Below are positions 15,470 through 24,262 of a stretch of 64,000 bases of DNA, in pieces. Both the position numbers and the translations under genes were made by a program. The notes below the pieces were generated by a model, which was given only the letters and a program-made list of their open reading frames with translations, was not told where the DNA came from and did not search any database. The first letter of the stretch is position 1. Each line of letters begins with the position of its first letter. The stretch is from Flavobacterium sp. UBA7680 (GTDB lineage: Bacteria > Bacteroidota > Bacteroidia > Flavobacteriales > Flavobacteriaceae). The stretch spans positions 38,837-102,836 of the forward strand of contig NZ_DLHA01000017.1 of assembly GCF_002482975.1 (NCBI RefSeq), written 5' to 3'.

Positions 15470-17365
15470 ATGCAGGACGCACAGGAAATTCTTTTAAAAT
15501 ACTGGAAACACCAAAGTTTCCGACCGTTGCAAAAAGAAATTATTGATTCGGTTTTAGAAGGGCAAGACACTTTTGCGCTGCTGCCAACCGGAGGCGGAAA
15601 ATCGATTTGTTTTCAGGTTCCTGCCATGATGCGCGAAGGAATTTGTCTGGTAGTTTCTCCTTTGATTGCCTTGATGAAAGATCAGGTAGCGAATTTGCAG
15701 AAAAGAGATATTAAAGCAATTGCTCTTACAGGCGGAATTCATACGGAAGAAATTATTGATCTTCTGGATAACTGCCAATTCGGAAATTATAAATTCCTTT
15801 ATCTTTCTCCAGAACGTTTACAGTCTGACTGGATTTTAGAACGCATTAAAAACCTTCCTATAAATTTAATTGCTATTGACGAAGCGCATTGTGTTTCGCA
15901 ATGGGGTCACGATTTTAGACCGGCTTATTTAAAAATTTCAGAACTTAAAAAATACTTTCCTAAAATTCCGTTTTTAGCTTTAACAGCAACTGCGACTCCA
16001 CGAGTTGTAGAAGATATTAAAACAGAACTCGGATTAAAAGATACCAAACTTTTTCAGCAGTCTTTTGAAAGAAAGAATATTGCCTACATGGTTTTTGAAG
16101 TTGAAGACAAATTGTATCGCGTTGAACAGATTTTGAAGAAAAATCCTCAGCCTTCTATTATATATGTGCGAAACAGAAAATCATGCCTGAATATGTCAAC
16201 GCAATTGCAATCGTTGGGATTTCGGTCAACGTATTATCACGGCGGACTTTCAGCTCAGGAAAAAGATAAGAATATGCAATTGTGGATGTCCGAACAAGCG
16301 CAGGTTATTGTAGCCACTAATGCGTTTGGAATGGGAATTGACAAAGACAATGTAAAAACGGTTATTCATACACAGCTTCCAGAAAACTTAGAAAATTATT
16401 ATCAGGAATCTGGGCGCGCGGGACGAAATGGCGAAAAGTCGTTTTCGGTTTTATTGTTTAATAATTCTGATGCAAATCAAACAGAGCAGCAGTTTATAAG
16501 TGTTCTTCCTGATAAAAAGTTCTTGAAAACAATGTATATCAAATTGTGCAATTATTTTCAGATTGCTTATGGTGAAGGTTTAGACGATTCGTATTCTTTT
16601 AAAATGAATCATTTTTGTCATAAATACGACTTCCCTACTTTAAAAACGTATAATTCTTTACAGTTTTTGAATCAGCAAGGAATCATTACGATGTCTCAGG
16701 AATTTTCAGAAAAAGTTACGATGCAGTTTTTAATCGAATCGAAAGAAACAATTCGATACATGAGCCTCAATCCGAATGATGAAGAAATTATTCTGGCGAT
16801 TTTAAGAACGTATCCGGGAATTCATGAAATGAAAACACCGCTTAATCTTTCGTTGATTGCAAAAAAATCAAATCATACTGAAGAACAGGTTACCAATCTT
16901 TTAGAAAAACTGAAAGAGAAAGACATTATTGAGTACAAATCTAAAAACAACGACGCAACGATTTTATTTAATGAAGTTCGAGAAGATGATTTAACGATAA
17001 ACCGAGTTTCTAAATATCTTGAAAAACAAAACAAACTAAAACGCGATCAGCTTTCGTCAGTTCTCTATTATATAAAGGAAGACAAAACGTGCAAGAATAG
17101 ATTGGTTTTAGATTATTTTGGAGAAGAAACTAAATCGAATTGCGGCGTTTGTTCTTTCTGTATAACTCAAAAAGGAAAAATCACTGAAGCCGATTCAATT
17201 GCTGATAAAATTCTTCACTTATTAAAGGCAACTGCATTAACTTCGCGCGAAATTCAGAATCAAATAAAATTAGATGCTAAAGATGTTATTGTGGTTCTTC
17301 AGGAATTACTGGAAAACAATCATATCATTATTTTAGCCAATAATAAATACGCTTTAAAATCATAA
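15470..17365 (+). CDS. recQ: ATP-dependent DNA helicase RecQ
   Basis: 3'-5' DNA helicase of recombination and repair, 631 residues. Helicase motif I is LLPTGGGKS (residues 38-45), motif II DEAH (137-140) with the RecQ-specific loop CVSQWGHDFRPAY, and motif VI ESGRAGRNGE. The zinc-binding part of the RQC domain shows CKNRLVLDYFGEETKSNCGVCSFC-like spacing of four Cys. The winged helix follows. The C-terminal tail looks like a second small winged helix rather than a typical HRDC domain; if so, this is a short RecQ of the kind seen beside a longer paralogue in Flavobacteria. Its stop overlaps the fmt start by one base (TAATG), which implies coupled translation. Confidence 0.95.
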   Translation: MQDAQEILLKYWKHQSFRPLQKEIIDSVLEGQDTFALLPTGGGKSICFQVPAMMREGICLVVSPLIALMKDQVANLQKRDIKAIALTGGIHTEEIIDLLDNCQFGNYKFLYLSPERLQSDWILERIKNLPINLIAIDEAHCVSQWGHDFRPAYLKISELKKYFPKIPFLALTATATPRVVEDIKTELGLKDTKLFQQSFERKNIAYMVFEVEDKLYRVEQILKKNPQPSIIYVRNRKSCLNMSTQLQSLGFRSTYYHGGLSAQEKDKNMQLWMSEQAQVIVATNAFGMGIDKDNVKTVIHTQLPENLENYYQESGRAGRNGEKSFSVLLFNNSDANQTEQQFISVLPDKKFLKTMYIKLCNYFQIAYGEGLDDSYSFKMNHFCHKYDFPTLKTYNSLQFLNQQGIITMSQEFSEKVTMQFLIESKETIRYMSLNPNDEEIILAILRTYPGIHEMKTPLNLSLIAKKSNHTEEQVTNLLEKLKEKDIIEYKSKNNDATILFNEVREDDLTINRVSKYLEKQNKLKRDQLSSVLYYIKEDKTCKNRLVLDYFGEETKSNCGVCSFCITQKGKITEADSIADKILHLLKATALTSREIQNQIKLDAKDVIVVLQELLENNHIIILANNKYALKS

Positions 17366-18312
17366 TGGAAAAATTACGAATTATATTTATGGGAACTCCG
17401 GAATTTGCAGTTGGCATTCTGGATACCATTATTAAAAACAATTACGAAGTTGTTGGCGTTATTACAGCGGCAGACAAACCTGCTGGACGCGGACAAAAAA
17501 TAAAATATTCGGCCGTTAAGGAATATGCTCTTGCAAACAATCTTACTTTATTACAGCCAACAAATCTAAAAGACGAAAGTTTTTTAGCTGAGTTAAAAGC
17601 TTTGAATGCCAATTTACAAATTGTTGTTGCTTTTAGAATGTTACCAAAAGTAGTTTGGGAAATGCCAAGTTTGGGAACATTTAATCTTCATGCTTCTTTA
17701 TTACCAAATTATCGTGGCGCGGCTCCAATAAACTGGGCTATTATTAATGGAGAAACCAAAACTGGTGTTACTACATTTTTTATCGATGATAAAATCGATA
17801 CCGGAGCGATGATTTTAAATTCGGAAATTGCAATTGAACCAACAGAAAATGCCGGGCAGCTGCACGACCGATTAATGCATTTAGGAAGCACAACTGTTAT
17901 TGATACTTTAAAGGTGATTGAAAACGGAAATGTTACTACTACAATTCAGGAAGATAATAACGATATCAAAACGGCTTATAAACTAAATAAGGAGAATTGT
18001 AAAATTGACTGGACAAAACCCGGAGATGAAATCAATAACTTAATTCGTGGTTTAAGTCCTTATCCTGCAGCGTGGTGTTTTTTGAAAGATAAAAATGAAG
18101 AATTGAATATAAAGATATATGAAGCCAAACTGGTTGCAGAGGTACATTCTTATGAAGCTGGAACTTTAATTAGTAACAAAAAAGAAATCAAAATTGCAAT
18201 AAAAGAGGGCTTTATTCAGTTATTAAGTCTGCAATTACCTGGTAAGAAACGAATGCAAGTAGCAGAATTATTAAATGGGATAACTTTTTCTGATAGTGCA
18301 AAGGTCTATTAA
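17365..18312 (+). CDS. fmt: Methionyl-tRNA formyltransferase
   Basis: Formylates initiator Met-tRNA using 10-formyl-THF in the cytoplasm. It has 315 residues. The N-terminal transferase domain (1-205) holds FMGTPEFAVGILD, the hallmark FNLHASLLPNYRGAAPINWAI with catalytic Asn107 and His109, and Asp145 in DDKIDTGAM. The C-terminal OB-like domain (210-315) includes RGLSPYPAAW and binds the tRNA. Length and motifs are standard. The start codon overlaps the recQ stop, so the two genes are one transcript. Confidence 0.96.
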   Translation: MEKLRIIFMGTPEFAVGILDTIIKNNYEVVGVITAADKPAGRGQKIKYSAVKEYALANNLTLLQPTNLKDESFLAELKALNANLQIVVAFRMLPKVVWEMPSLGTFNLHASLLPNYRGAAPINWAIINGETKTGVTTFFIDDKIDTGAMILNSEIAIEPTENAGQLHDRLMHLGSTTVIDTLKVIENGNVTTTIQEDNNDIKTAYKLNKENCKIDWTKPGDEINNLIRGLSPYPAAWCFLKDKNEELNIKIYEAKLVAEVHSYEAGTLISNKKEIKIAIKEGFIQLLSLQLPGKKRMQVAELLNGITFSDSAKVY

Positions 18313-18418
18313 GGTCAGTAAAACAGGGGTTTCTACCTGTTTTTGATCGATAAACAACACGCTTTATGAACAAAAAAAACAAGTTATCAACAATTATTGC
18401 TAAAATTAGATAAAACAC

Positions 18419-18448
18419 TTGCACGCAACGGATTTCCTACTAAATTTG
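18419..18448 (+). promoter_or_regulatory. Canonical Bacteroidota promoter of the HU gene (TTG-N19-TAAATTTG)
   Basis: TTG at 18419-18421, then 19 bases, then TAAATTTG at 18441-18448. This matches both consensus elements and spacing, about 45 bases before the HU start. Confidence 0.8.
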
Positions 18449-18492
18449 TGTATTAACAATTTTTTTTAACCAACAATTAATAACTAATTATT

Positions 18493-18765
18493 ATGAACAA
18501 ATCAGAATTAATCGATGCTATCGCTGCTGATGCAGGAATCACAAAAGCTGCGGCTAAATTAGCTTTAGAGTCATTTTTAGGAAACGTAGGAACTACTTTG
18601 AAAAAAGGCGGAAGAATTTCATTAGTAGGTTTCGGATCTTGGTCAGTATCTGCGAGAGCTGCTAGAGACGGTAGAAATCCTCAAACAGGAAAAACTATCA
18701 AAATTGCTGCAAAAAATGTAGTAAAATTCAAAGCTGGAGCTGAATTAGAAGGTGCAGTGAACTAA
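18493..18765 (+). CDS. HU family DNA-binding protein
   Basis: A 90-residue histone-like protein that binds and bends DNA without strong sequence preference and compacts the nucleoid. It has the full HU/IHF fold: MNKSELIDAIAADAGITKAAAKLALESF, the dimer strands RISLVGFGSWSVSARAARDGRNPQTGKTIKIAAKNVVKFKAG with the DNA-intercalating arm motif RNPQTG. It has a strong consensus promoter and its own terminator, consistent with high expression. The region is well separated from its neighbours. The specific subtype (HU beta versus IHF-like) is not assigned; a single HU-type subunit is favoured. Confidence 0.96.
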   Translation: MNKSELIDAIAADAGITKAAAKLALESFLGNVGTTLKKGGRISLVGFGSWSVSARAARDGRNPQTGKTIKIAAKNVVKFKAGAELEGAVN

Positions 18766-18800
18766 GTAAGAAAGTTCTCTAAACTAAATAATATAATTAA

Positions 18801-18825
18801 GACCCTCCTTATGGAGGGTTTTTTT
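18801..18825 (+). terminator. Terminator of the HU gene
   Basis: ACCCTCC / GGAGGGT stem with a TTAT loop and a seven-base T-run. Confidence 0.92.
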
Positions 18826-18894
18826 GTGCGGTTTAACGATTTTTTTTGTGAATTTAAAAAATTTATGATTAAATTTAATAAAAATTGTAGCCGT

Positions 18895-19455
18895 ATGATT
18901 TCAGAAAAATTAAAAAAAGGACACCTGCTTATTGCCGAGCCTTCAATAATTGGAGATTTATCATTCAACAGATCGGTAATTTTATTAGCAGACCATAACA
19001 AAGAAGGATCAATAGGTTTTATCATTAATAAACCATTAAAATATACTATTAATGATTTAATACCTGAAATTGAAGCCAGCTTTAAAATATATAACGGAGG
19101 CCCAGTTGAACAAGACAATCTGTACTTCATTCATAATATTCCTGACTTGATCCCGAATAGTGTCGAGATTTCTAACGGAATTTATTGGGGTGGAGATTTC
19201 GAATCAACCAAAGACTTAATTAACGACGGATCGATCAATAAGAACAATATTCGTTTTTTCTTAGGCTATACTGGTTGGGACGAAAATCAGCTTGAAAACG
19301 AAATGCAGGGAAACTCCTGGATCATTGCTGACAATAATTACAAAAACAAAATTATTGGAAAATCTACTACCCATTTCTGGAAAGAACAGATTATTGAACT
19401 TGGCGGTGATTATGTTATTTGGTCAAATGCACCTGAAAACCCATATCTGAATTAA
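18895..19455 (+). CDS. YqgE/AlgH family protein
   Basis: A 186-residue protein from the ATG at 18895, the usual length for this family; longer in-frame starts at 18811 and 18865 would run back into the HU terminator or add an atypical extension. Motifs are typical: KGHLLIAEPSIIGDLSFNRSVILLADHNKEGSIGFIINKPL near the N-terminus, YNGGPVEQDNLYFIH, NGIYWGGDFE and FFLGYTGWDENQLENEM. The family is a widely conserved single-domain fold often called a putative transcriptional regulator, but direct DNA binding is not established. It overlaps the convergent aminotransferase gene by four bases at its 3' end. Confidence 0.92.
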   Translation: MISEKLKKGHLLIAEPSIIGDLSFNRSVILLADHNKEGSIGFIINKPLKYTINDLIPEIEASFKIYNGGPVEQDNLYFIHNIPDLIPNSVEISNGIYWGGDFESTKDLINDGSINKNNIRFFLGYTGWDENQLENEMQGNSWIIADNNYKNKIIGKSTTHFWKEQIIELGGDYVIWSNAPENPYLN

Positions 19456-20288
19456 TTTTCGGATATGGATTCATTTAGTTTCTGTACTAATAAATGAGCC
19501 CGATTACTTGTAAACTCTTTTTTTCGGTATTTGCTTATCGGTTGTATCCCTGTGATTACATTTGTTAGAAATAATTCATCTGCTTTTTGAAGATCAAACG
19601 GCGAAATTATTTCTTCCACGACTTCTATACCTTCCACTTTTTTAGCTAAGGCTAAAATCTGCTTGCGCATAATTCCGTTTAAACATCCTTCAGAGATTGG
19701 AGGTGTAATTAGTTTTTTACCCAAAATCATAAATAAATTTCCCTGCAAAGCTTCGACAACATTTTTAGTATCGTTTAGTAAAATACAATTTGCCAATCCG
19801 TTTTCATGGGCAAAAATACTTCCGGTAACATTAATCATTTTATTAGTCGTTTTAATCGACGATAATAATTGTTTTGTCACATAGAAGTCTTTATACAAAT
19901 CAACTTCGTATTCAGCCGTATTTAAAGCGTACAAAGTATTGTCAAGAGGTGTTGCATGAATTAAAAAAGAAACTTCATTTGTTTTTGGCAGATACAAACC
20001 TCCATCGTTTCTAAAAACAGTTATTCTGGCTCTCGCCGATGAAGCAATGTTTTTTTGCTGCACAAGATTTAAAATCTGCTCTTCAAAATATTCCATTGTA
20101 AAATTCATAGGAATTTCCATTCTAACAACACGCATCGAAGCCATTAATCTGAAATAATGATCTTCGAGAAACAAGATTTTATTGTTGATTATTTTTACTG
20201 TTTCAAAAACGCCGTCTCCGTATAAAAAGGCACGATTTTGAGTTAGCATATTTTCTTCTTGTGCAATGTTTCCGTTAAAATTGATCAT
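19452..20288 (-). CDS. Class IV aminotransferase (aminodeoxychorismate-lyase-like)
   Basis: PLP enzyme of fold type IV, 278 residues. The start region NRAFLYGDGVFETVKI is the usual substrate-side signature of this class, and the PLP Lys lies in SSIKTTNKMINVTG. The phosphate-binding part ISEGCLNGIMRKQILALA follows, and ELFLTNVITGIQPI near the end is characteristic. The class includes branched-chain aminotransferase, D-amino-acid aminotransferase and 4-amino-4-deoxychorismate lyase (PabC). The short length and sequence around the active Lys fit a PabC-like enzyme of folate synthesis, but substrate cannot be fixed without alignment. The gene's start codon follows directly on the T-run of the upstream gene's terminator (see 20289-20322). 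Confidence 0.85.
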   Translation of the reverse strand: MINFNGNIAQEENMLTQNRAFLYGDGVFETVKIINNKILFLEDHYFRLMASMRVVRMEIPMNFTMEYFEEQILNLVQQKNIASSARARITVFRNDGGLYLPKTNEVSFLIHATPLDNTLYALNTAEYEVDLYKDFYVTKQLLSSIKTTNKMINVTGSIFAHENGLANCILLNDTKNVVEALQGNLFMILGKKLITPPISEGCLNGIMRKQILALAKKVEGIEVVEEIISPFDLQKADELFLTNVITGIQPISKYRKKEFTSNRAHLLVQKLNESISEN

Positions 20289-20322
20289 AAAAAAACCCTG
20301 AATTTTGTTCAGGGCAAATATA
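20289..20322 (-). promoter_or_regulatory. Overlapping terminator and -7 box before the aminotransferase gene
   Basis: On the minus strand, TATATTTG (20315-20322) is an exact -7 box. Directly after it comes a hairpin CCCTGAA / TTCAGGG (20296-20314) and a T-run that ends at the ATG at 20288. The hairpin terminates the START-like gene upstream. Transcripts that start from the -7 box would begin inside the first arm and so could not form the hairpin. Confidence 0.65.
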
Positions 20323-20342
20323 AGGCATAAAATAGACTTTTA

Positions 20343-20735
20343 CTAAACAGATCCTATAAGATGTTTTAGGTCTGAGATTTGATTCTCCCACAATTGTTTA
20401 GCTTCGCCTACTTCTTCTTTTTCTGCAAAATCGACTACCATTAATGATACATCCTTAGTTAATTCATCAACTAAAATATGGAGTTCAAAAAAGTATTCAG
20501 TATCCTTACTGCTTTCATCAACCCATTTAAACTTTACTTTTTCACCTGTTTTTTTAGACGCAAGACGTGCTTTTTCCTGCGAATCATTCCAGATGAAAGT
20601 AAAAAATTCACCTCTTGAATTAACGTTGTCAGCAAACCATTCTGATAAACCTGACGGAGTTGATATATATTGATACAATAATTGTGGCGAAGAATTGATC
20701 GGAAACTCGATTTCGTAACGTATTTTTGAATCCAT
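20343..20735 (-). CDS. START-like (SRPBCC) domain protein
   Basis: A 130-residue single-domain protein with the START-like fold conserved in Bacteroidota: YEIEFPINSSPQLLYQYISTPSGLSEWFADNVNSRGEFFTFIWN, then strand-rich sequence and a C-terminal helix (AKQLWENQISDLKHLI). This fold makes a hydrophobic cavity and binds lipids or small ligands; the ligand here is unknown. There is no signal peptide, so it is cytoplasmic. It is divergent from the tRNA-Met gene and followed by a terminator that abuts the next gene. Confidence 0.85.
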   Translation of the reverse strand: MDSKIRYEIEFPINSSPQLLYQYISTPSGLSEWFADNVNSRGEFFTFIWNDSQEKARLASKKTGEKVKFKWVDESSKDTEYFFELHILVDELTKDVSLMVVDFAEKEEVGEAKQLWENQISDLKHLIGSV

Positions 20736-20822
20736 GTGCTACTTTTAATTTTTTCGAAATATAAGAATATATGTCCAAAAACAATGCGTTTTTAAAAATA
20801 TTTTTTTTTCTTCATTTTATTC

Positions 20823-20852
20823 TTGTAAGCTTTAATATTATTTCTATCTTTG
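20823..20852 (+). promoter_or_regulatory. Canonical promoter of tRNA-Met (TTG-N19-TATCTTTG)
   Basis: TTG at 20823-20825, 19 bases, TATCTTTG at 20845-20852. It lies about 35 bases before the tRNA and has the same layout as the HU promoter. Confidence 0.8.
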
Positions 20853-20886
20853 CACCCGCAATCAGGAATTCAATGATAGCAGTCCA

Positions 20887-20960
20887 GGCGAGGTAGCTCA
20901 GTTGGTTAGAGCGCAGGATTCATAACCCTGAGGTCACGGGTTCAACTCCCGTCCTCGCTA
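20887..20960 (+). tRNA. tRNA-Met (CAT)
   Basis: A 74-base cloverleaf: acceptor GGCGAGG / CCTCGCT with a G-U closing pair, D arm GCTCAGTTGGTTAGAGC, anticodon loop TTCATAA (CAT), T arm ACGGGTTCAACTCCCGT. CCA is not encoded. It lacks the three G-C pairs next to the anticodon loop and the 1-72 mismatch of initiator tRNA, so it is elongator Met; a CAU tRNA modified to read Ile is the alternative. Confidence 0.93.
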
Positions 20961-20968
20961 CAAAAAGG

Positions 20969-21004
20969 CAAAACCCTTAAACAGAAATGTTTAAGGGTTT
21001 TTTA
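20969..21004 (+). terminator. Terminator after tRNA-Met
   Basis: AAACCCTTAAACA / TGTTTAAGGGTTT stem, GAAA loop, T-run. The same hairpin recurs at 26998-27031. Confidence 0.9.
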
Positions 21005-21071
21005 TTGGGGTTAATCCAGAGTTTTTGCATAGAAAGTATTTCTTTACTTGATGATTAATGTTTCTAAAAGA

Positions 21072-21908
21072 TTATTTTACTCCCAAGATCACAAAAGAGT
21101 TTCCTTCTATAATAACTTTATCCGGATACGCTTTTTGAACGATTTCTAAAACTTCAGTTTTAATTTTTTGACGCATTTGATCATCAGCATTGCTTAAAGC
21201 TGCTACTACGGGAGCTGCAATTTCAGTCATCATGCTCCAATATCTTTCCGGAGTTTCATAGTTTAATTCCCCGTTTACTTCATAACCTTTGACATCTTTA
21301 AAACCTGCGTTATGAAATAAATCTTCAATTAATCCAGATTTTGCACATCTAAAAACACCCGGAGCTCCAGGATTGGGAGGAGGTAATTCCATATTTCTGT
21401 TAATTGCCCCACCAATAGCTGTGAGCCAAAAGTTTTTTTCGGGAATATCCCAAACAGAAGTTACAACTCTCCCGCCGGGTTTAAGAACCCTGAAAATTTC
21501 TTTTGCTGCTAAGTCCATATCCGGAAAAAACATAAAACCTAAACGGCAGCTGACCGCATCAAAAGATTCATCTGAAAAAGGAAGTTCACAAACATCGCAA
21601 TTCACAAAATCAACATTTTTTATACCTCTATTTTCAGCATTTTCATTTGCGATTATCAACATATCATTCGATAAATCTGTAATGGTTACTTTTTTAGCAT
21701 AATTGGCTATACTAAGTGCAGGCTCACCTGTTCCGGATGCAATATCCAAAACATGATCTGTTGCTTTCAAATCAAGCAGATCAATCATTTTTTCTCCCAT
21801 TGGTTTAAGAAAATCCATCATTTCCTTATCCCATTTTTTCCAGCCCGGAGAAAATTTATTCCATGAAGTTTTTTGCTGTTCCCGAATTTCCTGAAGATGT
21901 TTTTCCAT
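21072..21908 (-). CDS. Class I SAM-dependent methyltransferase
   Basis: A 278-residue cytoplasmic methyltransferase with the Rossmann-type SAM site: motif I VLDIASGTGEPALSIA (about residues 54-70), motif II VTITDLSNDML, motif III VDFVNCDVCELPFSDESFDAVSCRLG, then FRVLKPGGRVVTSVWD. This pattern resembles UbiE- and COQ5-like enzymes acting on small molecules or quinones, but several unrelated families share it. A long helical start (residues 1-45) may be a lid. It stands alone. The substrate is not predictable here. The region around it holds other detoxification-type genes. Confidence 0.88.
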   Translation of the reverse strand: MEKHLQEIREQQKTSWNKFSPGWKKWDKEMMDFLKPMGEKMIDLLDLKATDHVLDIASGTGEPALSIANYAKKVTITDLSNDMLIIANENAENRGIKNVDFVNCDVCELPFSDESFDAVSCRLGFMFFPDMDLAAKEIFRVLKPGGRVVTSVWDIPEKNFWLTAIGGAINRNMELPPPNPGAPGVFRCAKSGLIEDLFHNAGFKDVKGYEVNGELNYETPERYWSMMTEIAAPVVAALSNADDQMRQKIKTEVLEIVQKAYPDKVIIEGNSFVILGVK

Positions 21909-22206
21909 AGCTCCTATTGTTTAATGTTTGTAATTGTAATTAATAACTCAATTCCTTAATTATTACTGCAAACGTTTCGGGGCTAAGCGTTAAGCGATTT
22001 TTTTATTTTTGAAGCCATCAAAGGTAAAAATTCTTAATAAAAAATCAATACAAAACATTGAAAACCTGATAGTTGCATTACAAAACAAATAAACTACAAA
22101 AAGCATATCTAAAAAAACATTCAGAGATTTATAAATAAAAAAATCTCTGAATGTTTAAATGGAAAAAATTTTCTTTCTTCTGATAGAAAATCTTTAAATA
22201 AAATAC
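21909..22206. other. Intergenic region, no gene seen
   Basis: Only the terminator at 22111-22158 stands out. The rest is AT-rich without ORF or RNA gene that I can support. Confidence 0.5.
22111..22158 (-). terminator. Terminator of the hydrolase gene at 22207
   Basis: ACATTCAGAGATTT / AAATCTCTGAATGT, a perfect 14-bp stem with an AT-rich loop and a T-run on the minus strand. Confidence 0.85.
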
Positions 22207-23028
22207 TTAAGGTTTAATAAAGTCAAGAATATCCGCATTAACTCTATCTGCATCTGTTGTTGGTATTCCGTGGCAAAGTCCTGGGTAAGTAATTATTTTT
22301 CCGTTTTTTACCAGTTTAATCGCTCTTAATGCAGTGACTTTATAAGGAACTATCTGGTCGTCTTCGCCATGTAATATAAGTACAGGGAAATCAACACTTT
22401 TTAAATCTTCGGTAAAATCTGTTTCAGAAAATGCTTTTATGCAGTCATAATGTGCTTTAATTCCGCCATTCATTCCCTGACGCCACCAATTATCCTGAAT
22501 TCCTTTTTTAATATCTGCTCCTTCTCTATTATATCCATAAAACGGAAAAGTAATATCGTGATAAAACTGCTGTCTGTTATTGGCTGTATTAAAACGGATA
22601 TCATCAAAAACTTCTATTGGCACTCCGTCTGGATTCCCTTCGTTTTTGATCATATACGGTGTTACAGCACTAATAAGTATTACTTTTGACACACGGTTTT
22701 TGCCATATTTTGCGGCATAATGAATCGCTTCACCTCCGCCTGTAGAATGTCCGATATGTATAGCATCTTTTAAATCTAAAAACTCCGTAAGTTCTGCAAC
22801 GTCTGCTGCGTAGGTATCCATTTCATTTCCGGAATACGTTTGTGTAGATCTTCCATGTCCTCTCCTGTCATGTGCAATTACCCTAAATCCCTTGTCTAAG
22901 AAAAATAGCATTTGTGCATCCCAGTCATCTGCTGATAAAGGCCAGCCATGATGAAAAAAAATAGGCGTACCAGTACCCCAATCTTTATAATAAATCTCTG
23001 TTCCGTCTTTTACTGTAATCTTGCTCAT
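22207..23028 (-). CDS. Alpha/beta hydrolase, non-heme chloroperoxidase/arylesterase type
   Basis: A 273-residue cytoplasmic alpha/beta hydrolase. The nucleophile elbow GHSTGGGE gives Ser95; the acid lies in ILHGEDDQIVP (Asp223 or Asp224) and His253 in GLCHGIP. The start HHGWPLSADDWDAQM and AHDRRGHGRS are typical of the cofactor-free haloperoxidase and aryl-esterase group, whose physiological role is usually ester hydrolysis. It is followed by a terminator and lies 38 bases after another alpha/beta hydrolase in the same direction, so the two are probably co-transcribed. The substrate is unknown. Confidence 0.9.
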   Translation of the reverse strand: MSKITVKDGTEIYYKDWGTGTPIFFHHGWPLSADDWDAQMLFFLDKGFRVIAHDRRGHGRSTQTYSGNEMDTYAADVAELTEFLDLKDAIHIGHSTGGGEAIHYAAKYGKNRVSKVILISAVTPYMIKNEGNPDGVPIEVFDDIRFNTANNRQQFYHDITFPFYGYNREGADIKKGIQDNWWRQGMNGGIKAHYDCIKAFSETDFTEDLKSVDFPVLILHGEDDQIVPYKVTALRAIKLVKNGKIITYPGLCHGIPTTDADRVNADILDFIKP

Positions 23029-23066
23029 TGTATTATGTTTTAATTGTTAGTATGCATTATCGAAGT

Positions 23067-23837
23067 TTATAATTGTTCGTACCAATCTAAAATATAATCT
23101 GCCACAGATTCCCAGCCTGGCTCGCCACATATAAAATGGCTTTTGCCCTGAAAAATCTTCAGGTCGACCTTGCTGTTACTGTCTTTATATTTTCTGGCCA
23201 GAGTGGTTGTAAGTGACGAAGGAAAAATGGCATCACTGCCGCCTCCAATAAATAAAATTGGATTATGAGGTTTGCTGAAATCAATATTAGAAAAAGAATT
23301 CAATACCAGTTCACGGCTTACTTTATAACTTTCCGGAACGGCATAAGTATCAAAAGCATTTGCCCTGTCTCTTTCAGGAAGTGTGTTAAAAAAACACCTG
23401 TCATACCATTCGCGGCTGCCCATGAAGTATTTTTGAGAAGAAAAGAAACCAAATGCCGGCAGGGCCGCTTTTAAAGTAACAAGTGGAGGAAATACATTTT
23501 TTGGAGGCGCACCATCAACACTTACTGCTGCAGCTGCTTTACCTAATTCTAATAATTTCATCGCCGCCATTCCTGCCATTGAATGTCCAATGATTAATGG
23601 CTTTTCTGGCAAAGTATCAATTAATTTAACAATATTGCCAACCACGTCTATAAAACCCGTTTTGGTAAGATCAGGATGAACTTGTTTTCTTAAGTCAGAA
23701 GGAATTCCATCGTGTCCGGGATTAGCCGGAGTATAAACGGTATAGCCTTTTTGTTCGTATCGGTCTTTCCACTTTTCCCAGCTGATTTGGTTTACAAAGT
23801 TTCCGTGTATCAGAATAATAGATTTTGATTTTGTCAT
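23067..23837 (-). CDS. Alpha/beta hydrolase
   Basis: A 256-residue alpha/beta hydrolase with GHSMAG (Ser86) as nucleophile elbow, an N-terminal IILIHGNFVNQISW oxyanion segment and a late His in GKSHFICGEPGW. No signal peptide, so it is cytoplasmic. First gene of a probable two-gene unit with the haloperoxidase-type hydrolase. The family includes esterases and C-C bond hydrolases; the sequence does not identify the substrate. The two genes lie next to an MhqD/MhqO-like detoxification set on the other strand. Confidence 0.85.
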   Translation of the reverse strand: MTKSKSIILIHGNFVNQISWEKWKDRYEQKGYTVYTPANPGHDGIPSDLRKQVHPDLTKTGFIDVVGNIVKLIDTLPEKPLIIGHSMAGMAAMKLLELGKAAAAVSVDGAPPKNVFPPLVTLKAALPAFGFFSSQKYFMGSREWYDRCFFNTLPERDRANAFDTYAVPESYKVSRELVLNSFSNIDFSKPHNPILFIGGGSDAIFPSSLTTTLARKYKDSNSKVDLKIFQGKSHFICGEPGWESVADYILDWYEQL

Positions 23838-24172
23838 AAGATTAATATTTAATGAGTAATTGAGGTTTATAAAATATGACGTACCTTACTTCTAAATTAG
23901 CAGTATAATCCGGGGTAAAGCACCTATTAAAGATCAGATTTCAATCATTTTATTAAGATTTCCAATACTTTAGAAGTATTCTGATTTCTTTCCTATATCT
24001 AATCATCGAAACAGATAAAGCAAGCACTATGCTAATTTACTAATTTATTGATAATCAAATAAATATACTTTGAAAAAATTATTCTAATAACTATATTTCG
24101 CTAAAAGAATTCACCGATAGTGAAATATAAATAATGAACAAATAGTATCTATTTTAAATCTGGCAAGTAAAA
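23838..24172. other. Intergenic region between divergent genes
   Basis: Divergent control region of the hydrolase pair and the GNAT gene. I see no gene, tRNA or clear repeat up to the shared promoter motif at 24179. Confidence 0.5.
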
Positions 24173-24178
24173 TTTTTC

Positions 24179-24223
24179 TTAATCTAGGTTAATCAGCAGA
24201 TTTGTGTGTATTGCCTAAGTTTG
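24179..24223 (+). promoter_or_regulatory. Promoter with TTAATCTAGGTTAA operator and -7 box TAAGTTTG
   Basis: Near-palindrome TTAATCTAGGTTAA at 24179-24192, then exactly 23 bases, then TAAGTTTG at 24216-24223. The dioxygenase promoter at 25952-25996 has the same motif and the same spacing. The position fits an activator site just upstream of -33. Confidence 0.7.
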
Positions 24224-24262
24224 TAAAAGAAATTAACAACATCAAATTATAACTAGAACAAT

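Noticed and set aside
18811..18894. N-terminal extension of YqgE
   Set aside because: It begins within the HU terminator; the ATG at 18895 gives the usual family length.
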